Assembly (NCBI RefSeq): GCF_031461075.1
Contig: NZ_JAVKPK010000004.1
Coordinates: forward strand, 1 to 64,000
Reading direction: 5' to 3'
DNA from: Methanosarcina baikalica
GTDB lineage: Archaea > Halobacteriota > Methanosarcinia > Methanosarcinales > Methanosarcinaceae
Length of the DNA: 64,000 nucleotides
Positions 26,575 through 35,688 of the stretch are shown here, piece by piece. Under the pieces are notes generated by a model, which ran no database searches, had not been told where the DNA came from, and saw nothing but the letters and a program-made list of their open reading frames with translations. The translations under genes were made by a program, and so were the position numbers. Numbering within the stretch: position 1 is the stretch's first letter; each line of letters starts with the position of its first letter.

Positions 26575-27297
26575 ATGGTGAATAAAAGAGAGCCTGCACC
26601 GGGATGGCCAATTCTGAAAGGCGAATACGAGGTTGGCGATGTCAAGAACTGCGTACTGGTAATTACCTGCGGATCACACCTTGCAGGGAAGCCTGTTCTT
26701 GATGCAGGTGCAGCAGTTACCGGATCATGTAAAACCGAAAACCTCGGTATTGAAAAGGTCGTTGCCCACATTATCTCAAACCCGAACATCAGGTACCTGC
26801 TTGTAACCGGCTCTGAGGTTAAGGGGCACATTACCGGACAGTCGATGATGAGCCTCCATGCAAACGGGGTAAAAGACAACAGGATCGCAGGAGCATTGGG
26901 TGCAATTCCGTATGTGGAAAACCTTAATCCAGCTGCAGTTGCCCGTTTCCAGGAACAGGTTCAGGTCGTCAATCTGCTTGATACCGAAGACATGGGTGCC
27001 ATCACCGCCAAAGTGAGGGAACTTGCCTCAAAAGACCCTGGGGCCTTTGATGCAGACCCACTGGTCGTGGAGATCAGTGAAGAAGGCGGAGACGAAGAAG
27101 AGGGCGCTGTTGTCAGGCCGGTTTCCGGTGAAATTGCAGTTATCCGCGCCAGGCTGAAGGGTATTGAATCCCGCATGCTTGACATAGGAAACTGGAACAA
27201 GTTCCACTCAGGAGTTCACGCAGGAAAGGTTGAAGGTGCAATGATCGGATTGGCTGTAACCATATCCCTGCTTGGAATGTTACTGCTCGGGAGGTAA
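26575..27297 (+). CDS. mtrA: Tetrahydromethanopterin S-methyltransferase subunit A (corrinoid protein)
   Basis: A 240-residue subunit that carries the cobamide cofactor receiving the methyl group. His85, in VTGSEVKGHITGQSM, corresponds to the histidine known to be the axial cobalt ligand in MtrA. The domain begins REPAPGWPILKGEYEVG. An acidic linker (SEEGGDEEEGA) precedes a C-terminal membrane anchor (GAMIGLAVTISLLGMLLLG). Ribosome binding site GGAGGAG upstream. Methyl transfer to Co(I) and demethylation by CoM drive Na+ transport. Confidence 0.97.
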   Translation: MVNKREPAPGWPILKGEYEVGDVKNCVLVITCGSHLAGKPVLDAGAAVTGSCKTENLGIEKVVAHIISNPNIRYLLVTGSEVKGHITGQSMMSLHANGVKDNRIAGALGAIPYVENLNPAAVARFQEQVQVVNLLDTEDMGAITAKVRELASKDPGAFDADPLVVEISEEGGDEEEGAVVRPVSGEIAVIRARLKGIESRMLDIGNWNKFHSGVHAGKVEGAMIGLAVTISLLGMLLLGR

Positions 27298-27302
27298 TGA
27301 AA

Positions 27303-27521
27303 ATGGCAGAAGAATACGGACAAGGGGTCCCAATGGTGCTTGCCCCCCAGATGGGTGCAATTGACGCTACTGTTGAAAGCATTCGGTACAGAGCACAGCT
27401 GATTGCGAGGAACCAGAAGCTGGACTCCGGAGTCATGGCTACCGGAATGATCGGCTTTGTGGCTGGTTTCCTCTTTTCACTGGTGATGGTAATTATACTC
27501 CCACTAGCCGTCGGTCTATGA
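27303..27521 (+). CDS. mtrF: Tetrahydromethanopterin S-methyltransferase subunit F
   Basis: A 72-residue subunit. Two in-frame ATG codons exist, at 27297 and 27303; the ribosome binding site GGGAGGT ends at about 27295, which gives a workable spacing only for 27303. The sequence AEEYGQGVPMVLAPQMGAID, then a helix (GMIGFVAGFLFSLVMVIIL), is typical. MtrF resembles the C-terminal part of MtrA in older descriptions of the complex and is a small membrane-anchored part. Confidence 0.93.
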   Translation: MAEEYGQGVPMVLAPQMGAIDATVESIRYRAQLIARNQKLDSGVMATGMIGFVAGFLFSLVMVIILPLAVGL

Positions 27522-27539
27522 GCTTAAGAGGTGAATGAT

Positions 27540-27755
27540 ATGGCAAAAGCACCAGCAGCATTTGTAGAGCCAGGTGAGTTTAACGAAGTAATGAAAAGGC
27601 TCGATAAGATCGATGAAAGGATAGAGTTTGTCAACAGTGAAGTTGCACAGAGAATCGGAAAGAAAGTAGGAAGAGATATAGGAATTCTATACGGCGGAGT
27701 TTTTGGTATTCTGCTCTTCCTGATCTATGTCTCAGTATCATCAATGTTCATGTAA
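27540..27755 (+). CDS. mtrG: Tetrahydromethanopterin S-methyltransferase subunit G
   Basis: A 71-residue subunit from ATG 27540; a GTG at 27531 is in frame but is part of the AAGAGGTGA ribosome binding site. A soluble helical part (FNEVMKRLDKIDERIEFVNS) precedes one C-terminal membrane helix (GILYGGVFGILLFLIYV). It contributes to the stalk region with MtrB and MtrF. Confidence 0.94.
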   Translation: MAKAPAAFVEPGEFNEVMKRLDKIDERIEFVNSEVAQRIGKKVGRDIGILYGGVFGILLFLIYVSVSSMFM

Positions 27756-27768
27756 GTGAGGGATCAAA

Positions 27769-28719
27769 ATGTTCAAGTTTGACAAGAAACAGGAAGTTTT
27801 TGAAATCGGAGGAGTTAAGTTCGGCGGACAGCCGGGTGAATACCCAACCGTGTTAGTCAGTACCATGTTCTATGCAAGGCACAAAATCGTGACTGATGAG
27901 GATAAGGGTCTCTTCGACAGGGCTGCTGCGGAAACCCTCTGGAATACCCAGGTATCAATGAGCGACGCCACAGGAAACCCCTACGTAAACCAGATTGTGG
28001 GAGAAACCCCCGAAGCAATCAAGCGTTATATTGACTGGTTCATTGAGATCGACAACAAGACTCCCTTCCTGGTCGACTCCTCAGCCGGAGAAGTGCGTGC
28101 AGCCGCAGCCAAATACTGTACTGAAATAGGTGTTGCAAACAGGGCAATCCACAACTCAATCAACGCAAGTATCGAGCAGGCAGAAATGGACGTGCTCAAG
28201 GAAAGCGATGTGGAAGCTGCAATCGTCCTTGCCTTCAACGCTACCGACCCTACCGTAAAAGGAAAGATGGACATCCTTGAAGTCGGTGGTTCCGGACAGA
28301 CCAAGGGTATGCTCCAGGTCGCCAAGGAATGCGGAATAAAGATTCCCCTTATCGATGTTGCAGCCATGCCTCTCGGTGCAGGCGCAGGCGCAACAATCCG
28401 CACAGTTCCGACAATCAAAGCAAAGCTCGGCCTGCCTGTTGGCGGCGGATACCACAACATGGCCTCGGCCTGGGACTGGCTTCGGAAATTTAAGAAAACT
28501 CAGCCTGACCCAAAAGCAATCTACATGCCTACAGACATTGGTACCAACCTGGTAGCCCAGATTGCAGGTTCTGACTTCCTGCTCTACGGCCCTATCGAAA
28601 ACGTCAACCAGATTTTCCCGGCTGTTGCAATGGTCGATATCATGCTTGGAGAAACTGCAAAGGAACTTGGCGTCGAGATCGCAGATCTGGCAAACCACCC
28701 TGTTACCAAGCTGACATAA
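27769..28719 (+). CDS. mtrH: Tetrahydromethanopterin S-methyltransferase subunit H
   Basis: A 316-residue soluble TIM-barrel subunit that catalyses methyl transfer from methyl-tetrahydrosarcinapterin to the corrinoid of MtrA. The start FKFDKKQEVFEIGGVKFGGQ and the segments FLVDSSAGEVRAAAAKYC and DVAAMPLGAGAGATIRTVP are conserved; the fold is shared with pterin-dependent methyltransferases. It is the last gene of the operon and is followed by a terminator hairpin. Confidence 0.97.
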   Translation: MFKFDKKQEVFEIGGVKFGGQPGEYPTVLVSTMFYARHKIVTDEDKGLFDRAAAETLWNTQVSMSDATGNPYVNQIVGETPEAIKRYIDWFIEIDNKTPFLVDSSAGEVRAAAAKYCTEIGVANRAIHNSINASIEQAEMDVLKESDVEAAIVLAFNATDPTVKGKMDILEVGGSGQTKGMLQVAKECGIKIPLIDVAAMPLGAGAGATIRTVPTIKAKLGLPVGGGYHNMASAWDWLRKFKKTQPDPKAIYMPTDIGTNLVAQIAGSDFLLYGPIENVNQIFPAVAMVDIMLGETAKELGVEIADLANHPVTKLT

Positions 28720-28757
28720 ACGGAACGAAAAAAAATTGAAAAGCATTTTAAGGCTTG

Positions 28758-28796
28758 AAAGCAGAGGAAATCTCCTTTGCTTTTCTTCCTATTTTT
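28758..28796 (+). terminator. Terminator of the mtr operon
   Basis: AAAGCAGAGGA pairs with TCTCCTTTGCTTT (28758-28784, with a small internal bulge) and the sequence ttcctattttt follows. It lies about 40 bases after the mtrH stop. Confidence 0.65.
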
Positions 28797-29748
28797 GAAT
28801 CACTGTGACTTTTTTGGCAAATTTTATCTTATTATCTGCTATTTTCTAACAAATATTTATTCTTAATATTATCTACTATTTTCGGACAAATTTTATCCTT
28901 ATATTACCATTTAGTAGAAAAAATATGGATATTAAAAGATTTTACATTTTTAGGAGAAAAGTGCCTGGCTGGCTGAATAATTCCATCTGAACCTGCCAGG
29001 TACTTATGAATCCACTCCCAAACTCACTTTTTGGGACTGCTATTACCTCTGAAGATCATGAGTTATCAGGAAATTGTAAGAACCTGATGAGTATTTAACC
29101 CCGCACTCAGGCAGGAACTGTACAATCTACTCCCAAACTCACAGCTTTTAAAACGTGTCAACCGATGCTATCGAGATTAGAGTAGACAATCAAAGGTTAG
29201 ACAAACTAAGGACAGGATGAAACCGATAACGTGATCTTCCAGGTTGTACCAGTCCTATTCACATTTCAACTTTTGCAAATTACATATTGTACACTGTCTT
29301 AACATATATATATAAAGAGTTGTGAATCGGTGTCATATGATTATGGTCATTTATCACTTTTTTCACTGACATCAAAAGAAAAATTAAATTTTAATTCGAA
29401 AATAAGACATTAGACAAAAATATGCATCTGAACACGTCGCCAGAGTTTGTAAATATCACAATATTGTATAAAATTGGGAAATTAGTTGACAAACCTGAGG
29501 AATTATATATTAATTGAAGTTATCAAGAAATAGTACAAAACAGAAAGATTTAATATTCGGTAGCACTTACCAGTACCATAAAATAGGGTTATAAGTAAAA
29601 ATTTTGAGAACTTGCAGAGTATATATTTATAAAAAAAGAATTTTCTCAATTTTTAAATCGGAATCCATAAAAGAGCCCTTATTTTAATGGCACTAATAAC
29701 GGATCATAGCATAAAGAGCCAGAAAACCGGACTATATCGGGTGGAAAT
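28797..29748. other. Long non-coding region after mtr with inverted and direct repeats
   Basis: About 950 bases without a gene. AGTGCCTGGC near 28960 pairs with GCCAGGTACT near 28997. Just after it, actcccaaactcac occurs at 29015 and again at about 29131. The 28960-29250 part is richer in GC than its surroundings, which could indicate a structured RNA. The rest is AT-rich, with TATA-like stretches (acatatatatataaag at about 29302) on the way to the next gene. Confidence 0.4.
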
Positions 29749-30876
29749 ATGCTGATCAGAAAGAACATATCCCTGGATGATAAATACCTTAAAAAGTTAC
29801 AGCCCCTTCTGGATGCCAATAATGGAAACTTGAGTGCTGCAGTCAGGGATACCATTGAAGTTGCGGATACAGCTCTTACCTATCATAAAAGTATTGACGA
29901 AGTAATCTGGTTTTTAAAAGAAACTCCTGCAAAAGAAGAGTTAAATGATACAATTCAGAGCGGAGAAAATATCGTTATAAATAAAACGATACTCGAGTGG
30001 TTGTTCAGATATACAAGAGGCAGGCTCACGGATGAGGAGCTTGTTAATGAACTTATCAATCCGTTCGAGATTGAAGATATGAAACAACTTGAAGACCATC
30101 TGAACCGCATTTCCAGAAACTATCAATGGGAAATCCGAACCTCGATAAAATGTGAAGATATATATAATCCCGAGTCCGCACTCGTACTTATCTCCAACGC
30201 TACTGTTAATAGTAGGGACTTTTTTGCCCAGCTGGTGGCTCATTTCCTTTCCAGATGGAGACAGCTCGATGTTGAGCACGTTTTCAGGAGAGCAAACTCG
30301 ACCCAGATTTCTTTCAAAAAGAATCCATCTACATCTTCGACTGAGATTATGCCAGGAATCAGGAAACACTTCGGGTACCTTGATATTTTATGTAAGGAAC
30401 TGGACGACAATACAGAGTTCTGGACTCAGCTCATGTATACTTATAATATTGAGAGGTTCAATCTCGTAACTCTACATCGGAGCCAGTTTGAAATTTTTGC
30501 AGCCGGAGAAGTTCCGAACCCGAAAAAAATCTTTGAACGCCTGTGCAAACAGTCGCTAAGTGATATGACTCTTCCGGATTTACTTGTCCATTTCAGGAGA
30601 ATGTACCTGGCAACTCAGCTTGTCAAGAATATAGATATCTGCCTTGAGCCAGGGGACGAGTCCGTAACCATTTTCCATGACTTCAAAGATAAAAGAGTTA
30701 TCAACAACCTTGTTGAGTACTTTTCGAAAATATTCAGGGAAAACAGCACACCCTTCCAGACATCCTCATACTCAAGCATGATCGTATTCAGCTTCCATCA
30801 GGAATCAAAACTCGATAGTTCCGATTCGTACTTAATGGAAGATATGAAAGAGCTCGGATATCCTGCAAAAGAATAA
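29749..30876 (+). CDS. Unrecognised protein of 375 residues downstream of mtr
   Basis: A soluble protein with no signal peptide or membrane helix. The first 45 residues (LIRKNISLDDKYLKKLQPLL, then NLSAAVRDTIEVAD) resemble a ribbon-helix-helix DNA-binding segment: a basic strand followed by two helices. The rest is mixed alpha/beta with no catalytic motif I can name, and ends LMEDMKELGYPAKE. It starts at ATG 29749, preceded by GGTGG, and stands alone with long upstream DNA. It could be a regulator of neighbouring methanogenesis genes, but that rests only on the possible N-terminal fold. Confidence 0.7.
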   Translation: MLIRKNISLDDKYLKKLQPLLDANNGNLSAAVRDTIEVADTALTYHKSIDEVIWFLKETPAKEELNDTIQSGENIVINKTILEWLFRYTRGRLTDEELVNELINPFEIEDMKQLEDHLNRISRNYQWEIRTSIKCEDIYNPESALVLISNATVNSRDFFAQLVAHFLSRWRQLDVEHVFRRANSTQISFKKNPSTSSTEIMPGIRKHFGYLDILCKELDDNTEFWTQLMYTYNIERFNLVTLHRSQFEIFAAGEVPNPKKIFERLCKQSLSDMTLPDLLVHFRRMYLATQLVKNIDICLEPGDESVTIFHDFKDKRVINNLVEYFSKIFRENSTPFQTSSYSSMIVFSFHQESKLDSSDSYLMEDMKELGYPAKE

Positions 30877-31020
30877 AGAAAATAGTAAAGAAAAAAATGA
30901 GGTTAAAACTTTCATTCTGCATATCAAAGTTTTCCCGAAACTTTCGATGTTTACTCATTTCAGGATCTGAACCTATTTTTCTTCATAACCTGAATCTGTT
31001 TTTCCCCATCAGATCTTAAC

Positions 31021-32523
31021 TTAACCCTTTGCAACCCCTAAAGGAATAACTCTTGCAACCTTACGCGCAATGCCGAGCTCATGCACGACATTTACCACTT
31101 CGCTACTGGATTTGTATACACCCGGAGCTTCCTCTGCAATTACTGAAGGATGCGTAGCTCTTACGGTAATGCCTTGAGCCTCAAGGTTTTCTTTTATAGT
31201 CTGTCCACGGAATTCTGTCTTTGCATGGGCCCTGCTCATGATCCTCCCAGCCCCATGACAGGCACTACCAAAAGAGATATCCATTGCTTCTTTTGTGCCA
31301 CAAAGGATAAAGGAAGGGGTTCCCATACTCCCCGGAATCAAAACCGGTTGTCCTACGGCCCGGTAAGCCGCCGGAACTTCAGGATGCTCAGGGGGAAATG
31401 CTCTTGTAGCCCCTTTCCTATGCACATACACCTCTTTTTTCTTGCCATCCACCCTGTGTTCTTCAAGTTTTGCCACGTTATGAGCAACGTCATAAAGGAG
31501 GTCCATACCCAGATCGTCAGCATCCCTGCCAAAGATTTTTTCAAATGTTTCTCTTGTCCAGTGAGTTATCACCTGACGGTTAGCCCAGGCGTAGTTTGCA
31601 GCACAGAGCATGGCTTTGAAGTAGTTCTGTGCCTCCCTTGACTGAGCCGGAGCACAGGCAAGCTGTTTGTCCGGAATCTGGATCCCATACTTCTTTACAG
31701 CCTGGGAAAGTTCCCTGAGATGATCCGTGCAGATCTGATGCCCTGCACCCCGCGAACCGCAGTGGATCATCACTGTTACCTGCCCTTCCACAAGCCCGAA
31801 AGCCGAAGCCACGTCCCTGTCGTAGATCTCATCTACGTACTGGACTTCAAGGAAATGGTTTCCGCTTCCAAGAGTTCCAAACTGGGGCTTTCCCCGAGTT
31901 CTGGCTTTCGTGCTCACGTGAGAAGGATCGGCGCCATCCAGGAAACCATCTGCCTCACAGTGTTCAGTGTCTGCCTCAACTCCATACCCGGCCTCCACAG
32001 CCCACCTTGCCCCGTGAAGAAAAGCATCATCAAGCTCCCGGTCAGAAGCCCTGATACGGCTTTTTGAGCCGACTCCTGAAGGAACATTATGGAAAAGGGC
32101 CTCAGTAAGCGCCTCAATATGAGGAACCACTTCCTCTTTCTGCAGGTTAGTGCGAATTAGCCTGACCCCGCAGTTGATATCAAAACCCACCCCTCCAGGG
32201 CTGAGAATTCCTTCTTCCCTGTCAAAAGCCGCAACCCCACCGATTGCAAAACCGTAGCCCAGATGGGCATCAGGCATTGCCATGGAATACTTCTGAATAC
32301 CGGGAAGAGTCGCCACATTTGCAATCTGGTCAATAGTTCCCGGATCGATACCTTCAAGCAAACTTTCCGACACAAAAAGGCGTCCAGGGACCCTCATTCC
32401 CGGCGTGCGCCCTATTGGGATTTCCCAGCTGTTATCAGAAAGCTTCCTGACCATTCCACGCGCTGCCCCCGGAACATTTTCCGTATTTATTTCCTCAGTA
32501 CCTGTCTCCTCACTCTCTTTCAT
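31021..32523 (-). CDS. rtcB: tRNA-splicing ligase RtcB
   Basis: A 500-residue RNA ligase that joins 2',3'-cyclic phosphate and 5'-hydroxyl ends, needed for archaeal tRNA splicing. Conserved: MPDAHLGYGFAIGGVAAFD, the metal-binding FDINCGVRL, HCGSRGAGHQ, GSGNHFLEVQ, and the end region containing the GMP-accepting histidine (SFGSACHGAGR). The length shows that no intein is present, unlike some archaeal RtcB genes. ATG 32523 follows GGAG. The archease gene, its activator, is the next upstream gene on the same strand. Confidence 0.95.
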   Translation of the reverse strand: MKESEETGTEEINTENVPGAARGMVRKLSDNSWEIPIGRTPGMRVPGRLFVSESLLEGIDPGTIDQIANVATLPGIQKYSMAMPDAHLGYGFAIGGVAAFDREEGILSPGGVGFDINCGVRLIRTNLQKEEVVPHIEALTEALFHNVPSGVGSKSRIRASDRELDDAFLHGARWAVEAGYGVEADTEHCEADGFLDGADPSHVSTKARTRGKPQFGTLGSGNHFLEVQYVDEIYDRDVASAFGLVEGQVTVMIHCGSRGAGHQICTDHLRELSQAVKKYGIQIPDKQLACAPAQSREAQNYFKAMLCAANYAWANRQVITHWTRETFEKIFGRDADDLGMDLLYDVAHNVAKLEEHRVDGKKKEVYVHRKGATRAFPPEHPEVPAAYRAVGQPVLIPGSMGTPSFILCGTKEAMDISFGSACHGAGRIMSRAHAKTEFRGQTIKENLEAQGITVRATHPSVIAEEAPGVYKSSSEVVNVVHELGIARKVARVIPLGVAKG

Positions 32524-32868
32524 ATCTATGCTCCAGTGTTAATTTGCCTATATAAATTGAAATTACTTGTTTATTTGCTGTTTCCTTAAAGGTCTAATGG
32601 ATTGAATAATATTGAGATAAGAGCCTTTGGGCCGCATGAGTATCTGATAAAGGAATCCTGAATATTATGTAAAGAAGTTCAATTTGAGATATAATGAGAT
32701 CCAATCGGGATCTAAATAAAATTCAATTTCAGATATAATGATGCCGCCCAGGAGAATTACCCACCGAAATAATTCACAGAAGTGAATATAGATAGCCTGC
32801 AAACTTGATAAAAAAGAAATTAACAGACAATACGCAAGCGAGTCCCCTTATTTTGAAACTCGTTGTCC
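32524..32868. other. Non-coding gap between archease and rtcB with a direct repeat
   Basis: The motif ttcaatttgagatataatgag (about 32678) recurs as ttcaatttcagatataatgat (about 32722), 44 bases apart. The rest is AT-rich. The gap of about 340 bases suggests that rtcB has its own promoter rather than relying on archease transcription. No gene is seen. Confidence 0.4.
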
Positions 32869-33309
32869 TTAAATATCAACAACAACCTGGGCTTCCCAGC
32901 CTTCTTCGGTCTTTGAAACTTCGAGCTGATTGTAAGTAACGGCTTTGATATCGGTTTCGAAAGGATGGCTTCCACGTTCAAATCTTTCCCCGAAAGCCTG
33001 GGCTTTTATCGAGTACTCGCCATTAACTTCCCTTATCCCCTCAACCCGGAATTTCCGAAAAACAACCTCATCCACTTCAAAGGTGTACAGAAGTTCGGAG
33101 AGCCAGTCTACAAGCAGAGATTCGAGATCAGGAGAATTAAGACAGATATCCTTTGCCGTCTTCACTGAGACTTTCTCTGTGTCAATCATCACATTGAACA
33201 TAGCAAGTGCTGCATTTTCGAATACCTCTTCCAGCGTGCTCCCATAAGCCCGGAATTTCGCATCTGCAGTGTGTTCCAGGTACTCATACTGTTTTCGTTG
33301 AGACGGCAT
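32869..33309 (-). CDS. Archease (RtcB activator)
   Basis: A 146-residue archease from ATG 33309; a TTG two codons upstream is in frame but less likely. The family pattern YEYLEHTADAKFRAYGSTLE at the start and DIKAVTYNQLEV near the end, with acidic metal ligands, is clear. Archease speeds up formation of the RtcB-GMP intermediate and multiple turnover. Neighbouring rtcB fits this role. Confidence 0.92.
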   Translation of the reverse strand: MPSQRKQYEYLEHTADAKFRAYGSTLEEVFENAALAMFNVMIDTEKVSVKTAKDICLNSPDLESLLVDWLSELLYTFEVDEVVFRKFRVEGIREVNGEYSIKAQAFGERFERGSHPFETDIKAVTYNQLEVSKTEEGWEAQVVVDI

Positions 33310-33435
33310 AGTCAAGTATTGGGTTTTGTGTTACATTAACTTATCCGCTACAGAAGCCTGCATTCAAAAGTGATGGAAACTTCCACGAATTGAGATAAAA
33401 ATTAAATTTTAGAAAATGATTAAAAAAGGATGCCA

Positions 33436-34047
33436 TCAGTCCAGGTTCTTCCAGATATAGAAAATCCTCTGGATTGCAGTTATATGGCTGGTTACAGCAA
33501 TCAGGATGATAGCCCATCCAAGAATTGAAAAACCTGCAATAGATGTTGAAAAGACAAAATTGAGGAAAGCGGCAAGAATTATAACTACAAGACGATCAGC
33601 CCTGCCCATGATCCCTCCATAGTATCTTCCAAGATTGAGGGCTTGAGCTTGAGTTCCGAGGTAGCTGGTAAGAAGCACACCGACTATTGCCGCAACTCCT
33701 ATCTGCCAGGGAACATAACCTGCAAAAAAGATACTGCATATAATGAAAACGTCCGAATAGCGGTCGATAACGTGATCCAGAAAATCACCCCTGAGAGTGG
33801 CCCTGTTGGATTTCCGTGCAATTACCCCATCAAGAGCATCAAGAAGCGAGTTAGAGATTACCAGGATGCCCGCAAGCAGGATGAGTTCCTTAGCTACCGG
33901 AGAATAGTAAAAACTGAGCCCTGCAAAAAAGGCACAGACAAGGGAAGCTATGGAAACTGTATCAGGTGAGACCTCAAATCTGATTAAAAAGTCTGCCAGC
34001 GGTTCGATAACTTTTGAGGCAAAAGGTCTCAGGGTATTAAACGTCAT
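33436..34047 (-). CDS. CDP-alcohol phosphatidyltransferase (probable archaetidylinositol phosphate synthase)
   Basis: A 203-residue membrane enzyme of archaeal phospholipid synthesis. The full signature D-2x-DG-2x-AR-8x-G-3x-D-3x-D is present (DALDGVIAR ... G...D...D, near residue 70). About six membrane helices follow the usual pattern. ATG 34047 is chosen over the in-frame start at 34107, which adds a region unlike the family. The exact headgroup (inositol phosphate, glycerol phosphate or serine) cannot be read from the motif; inositol phosphate is the most likely in this subgroup. Confidence 0.8.
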   Translation of the reverse strand: MTFNTLRPFASKVIEPLADFLIRFEVSPDTVSIASLVCAFFAGLSFYYSPVAKELILLAGILVISNSLLDALDGVIARKSNRATLRGDFLDHVIDRYSDVFIICSIFFAGYVPWQIGVAAIVGVLLTSYLGTQAQALNLGRYYGGIMGRADRLVVIILAAFLNFVFSTSIAGFSILGWAIILIAVTSHITAIQRIFYIWKNLD

Positions 34048-34223
34048 GGTACTCGATGATTCTTCTTTTAGATATATATCCGTGATAGAAAGCTGCCAAA
34101 CAGGCACCTTGTCTTGCTCAGTATGCCGGTTTGGATCTGCTGATTTATATCGTCTTTGTGTTTACCTGTTTTTTATATTTATACTTAAGGTTGTATAGTT
34201 AGCCACACACTCAATAGATAAGT

Positions 34224-34793
34224 TTACTTATTTCCCTTTTCTGCAACTGCACGCTCATATAGGTATTTAACTTTACAAGAATGCTCAAGCTGTGTGGTCA
34301 CTATATATGCATCTCCAAGCGTTCTTCCGATCGCAAAAGTTCCATGACTGTAAACTATAGCGCCTCTATGCCTCGAGAGTGTATTTGCAAGATTTCCTGC
34401 AAGCTCACGGCTACCTATCCCCCCTCCGACCACGGGAATGGTCCCCAAAAAGTACTGCCCTTCGCTGTCTACAGGCGCAATTTTCCCTCCAGGACCTGCA
34501 AGCAGGGACTCAACCACTGCGTATTGACAATGAGCGTGAATGATTGAAAGAGCAGAGGTCTGCCTGTAAATTTCCCTGTGTACAACGGTTTCGGAAGATG
34601 CAATTATATCCAGGGACGAAGTGTCCTGAATGTCCACCTCAATGACACTATTTTCGGTGATTTCATCAAGAGCAGCCCCTGTTCGGGTAATAAGCATTTT
34701 ATCACCAGCCCTGAGACTGATATTTCCGAAATTGGATTCAACAAGCCCGTGTTCAACCAGCTTGCGCCCGTATTTTGCTATTTCCTGCCACAT
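34224..34793 (-). CDS. Class II aldolase/adducin family protein (fuculose-phosphate aldolase-like)
   Basis: About 189 residues from ATG 34793; an ATG ten codons upstream (34823) adds a hydrophobic stretch not typical of the family. Zinc aldolase motifs: GNISLRAGDKMLITRTG, the acidic residue in SSETVVHREIY, HAHCQ (zinc histidines), and late YSHGTFAIGRTLGDAY with another histidine. In methanogens related enzymes act on sugar or fuculose phosphates, possibly giving lactaldehyde for cofactor F420. Substrate not established here. Confidence 0.83.
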   Translation of the reverse strand: MWQEIAKYGRKLVEHGLVESNFGNISLRAGDKMLITRTGAALDEITENSVIEVDIQDTSSLDIIASSETVVHREIYRQTSALSIIHAHCQYAVVESLLAGPGGKIAPVDSEGQYFLGTIPVVGGGIGSRELAGNLANTLSRHRGAIVYSHGTFAIGRTLGDAYIVTTQLEHSCKVKYLYERAVAEKGNK

Positions 34794-34972
34794 CTTAAGC
34801 GAGATATAGAGAAAGAATGCCATAAGGCTTATGTACCATAATCAAATTAGAGGGGCAAAAAAGAGAAAAGAAAGCAGTTAAAACATGGCGGTTGACTTTC
34901 GGAGAAAGAAATCTGCCATAAAGTTTATCTGTAAGTATTGTATTTAGATAAGTCTGCAGTCAGTTCCAATTT

Positions 34973-35046
34973 GCCTCGTTGGCTCAGCCCGGTAGAGCGA
35001 GTGACTTGTAATCACTAGGTCGCGTGTTCGAATCACGCACGAGGCT
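34973..35046 (+). tRNA. tRNA-Thr (anticodon TGT)
   Basis: A complete cloverleaf: acceptor GCCTCGT pairs with ACGAGGC (end at 35045, discriminator T at 35046); the D-arm is GCTCAGCCCGGTAGAGC; the anticodon stem AGTGA/TCACT encloses CTTGTAA with anticodon TGT at 35007-35009; the T-arm is GCGTG TTCGAAT CACGC. No CCA is encoded. It reads ACA codons. No intron. Confidence 0.95.
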
Positions 35047-35688
35047 TCGAAAATTCTTTTTTGTTTAAAGCCTGCTTCCAGAAGAGATTATCTGGAGAGG
35101 ATACACATTTAGAATAATATGAGTGTCCAGAGGCTTTTGGAGTCGTTAAGAGCTGCTCCAATTTCTGACGTATATAAGAAGTTGATTTATAAGAAGTTGA
35201 TTTATAAGAAGTTGATTTATAAGAAGTTGATTTTTGATTTTGTTGATTACTGTTTTCCGAAGGATTATGTAAACATTGGGTTTTGAAGTATATATCGACC
35301 CTGAAAAGTATTGCAGTACAACTTCAGCTTGACTTTGGTACATTTGAAAATTGTAGTATGATAATGGGTCACATATGCCTGATATAATTGTGATACAAAC
35401 AGATTTAAAAAGCAAAATTATTTCGGTAAAACAAGATTCTTAAATGATTTACTAAAAGAATTTACTATTAATAGAAAAATCTTTGCCTGAATCAATATGT
35501 TTACATGTGTGAATTCGCATGGTCATTTGGTGTAAATATTCATTTAGAGTCGACGCAGAAAATATTTGCACGTATAAACAAGAACAATAGCTTTAAGTAA
35601 CACTTTGAGAAGTGAAGTTAACTGTTGAGTTGACTATAATTAAATAAAGTTCTACCCATAATTTTTTTTAATAGACGGAGGCATTAGA
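35047..35688. other. Non-coding region between tRNA-Thr and the beta-helix gene
   Basis: No supportable gene. It contains a four-copy tandem repeat (35173-35232) and AT-rich DNA. A 3' duplicate of the tRNA, which would mark an integrated element, is not found. The last part carries the promoter and ribosome binding site (CGGAGG) of the beta-helix gene. Confidence 0.5.
35173..35232. repeat. Four perfect 15-base tandem repeats
   Basis: The unit tataagaagttgatt is repeated exactly four times (starts 35173, 35188, 35203, 35218). The unit length is a multiple of three, and on the minus strand a short frame would read it as repeated QLLIN, but no convincing start or conserved protein context supports coding. 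Copy number probably varies by slippage. Confidence 0.85.

Noticed and set aside
28156..28746. A 196-residue minus-strand frame opposite mtrH
   Set aside because: mtrH is certain, and the antisense frame has no family features.
31021..32523. Intein in RtcB
   Set aside because: At 500 residues the protein is the size of a normal RtcB, with no extra block between the motifs.
35173..35232. CRISPR array
   Set aside because: The repeats are head to tail with no spacers, and no cas genes are present.
35146..35415. An 89-residue minus-strand frame with repeated QLLIN
   Set aside because: It is explained by the 15-base tandem repeats; there is no convincing start or conserved context.
34973..35688. 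tRNA-Thr as an integration site
   Set aside because: No second copy of the tRNA 3' end and no integrase gene is seen in the window.
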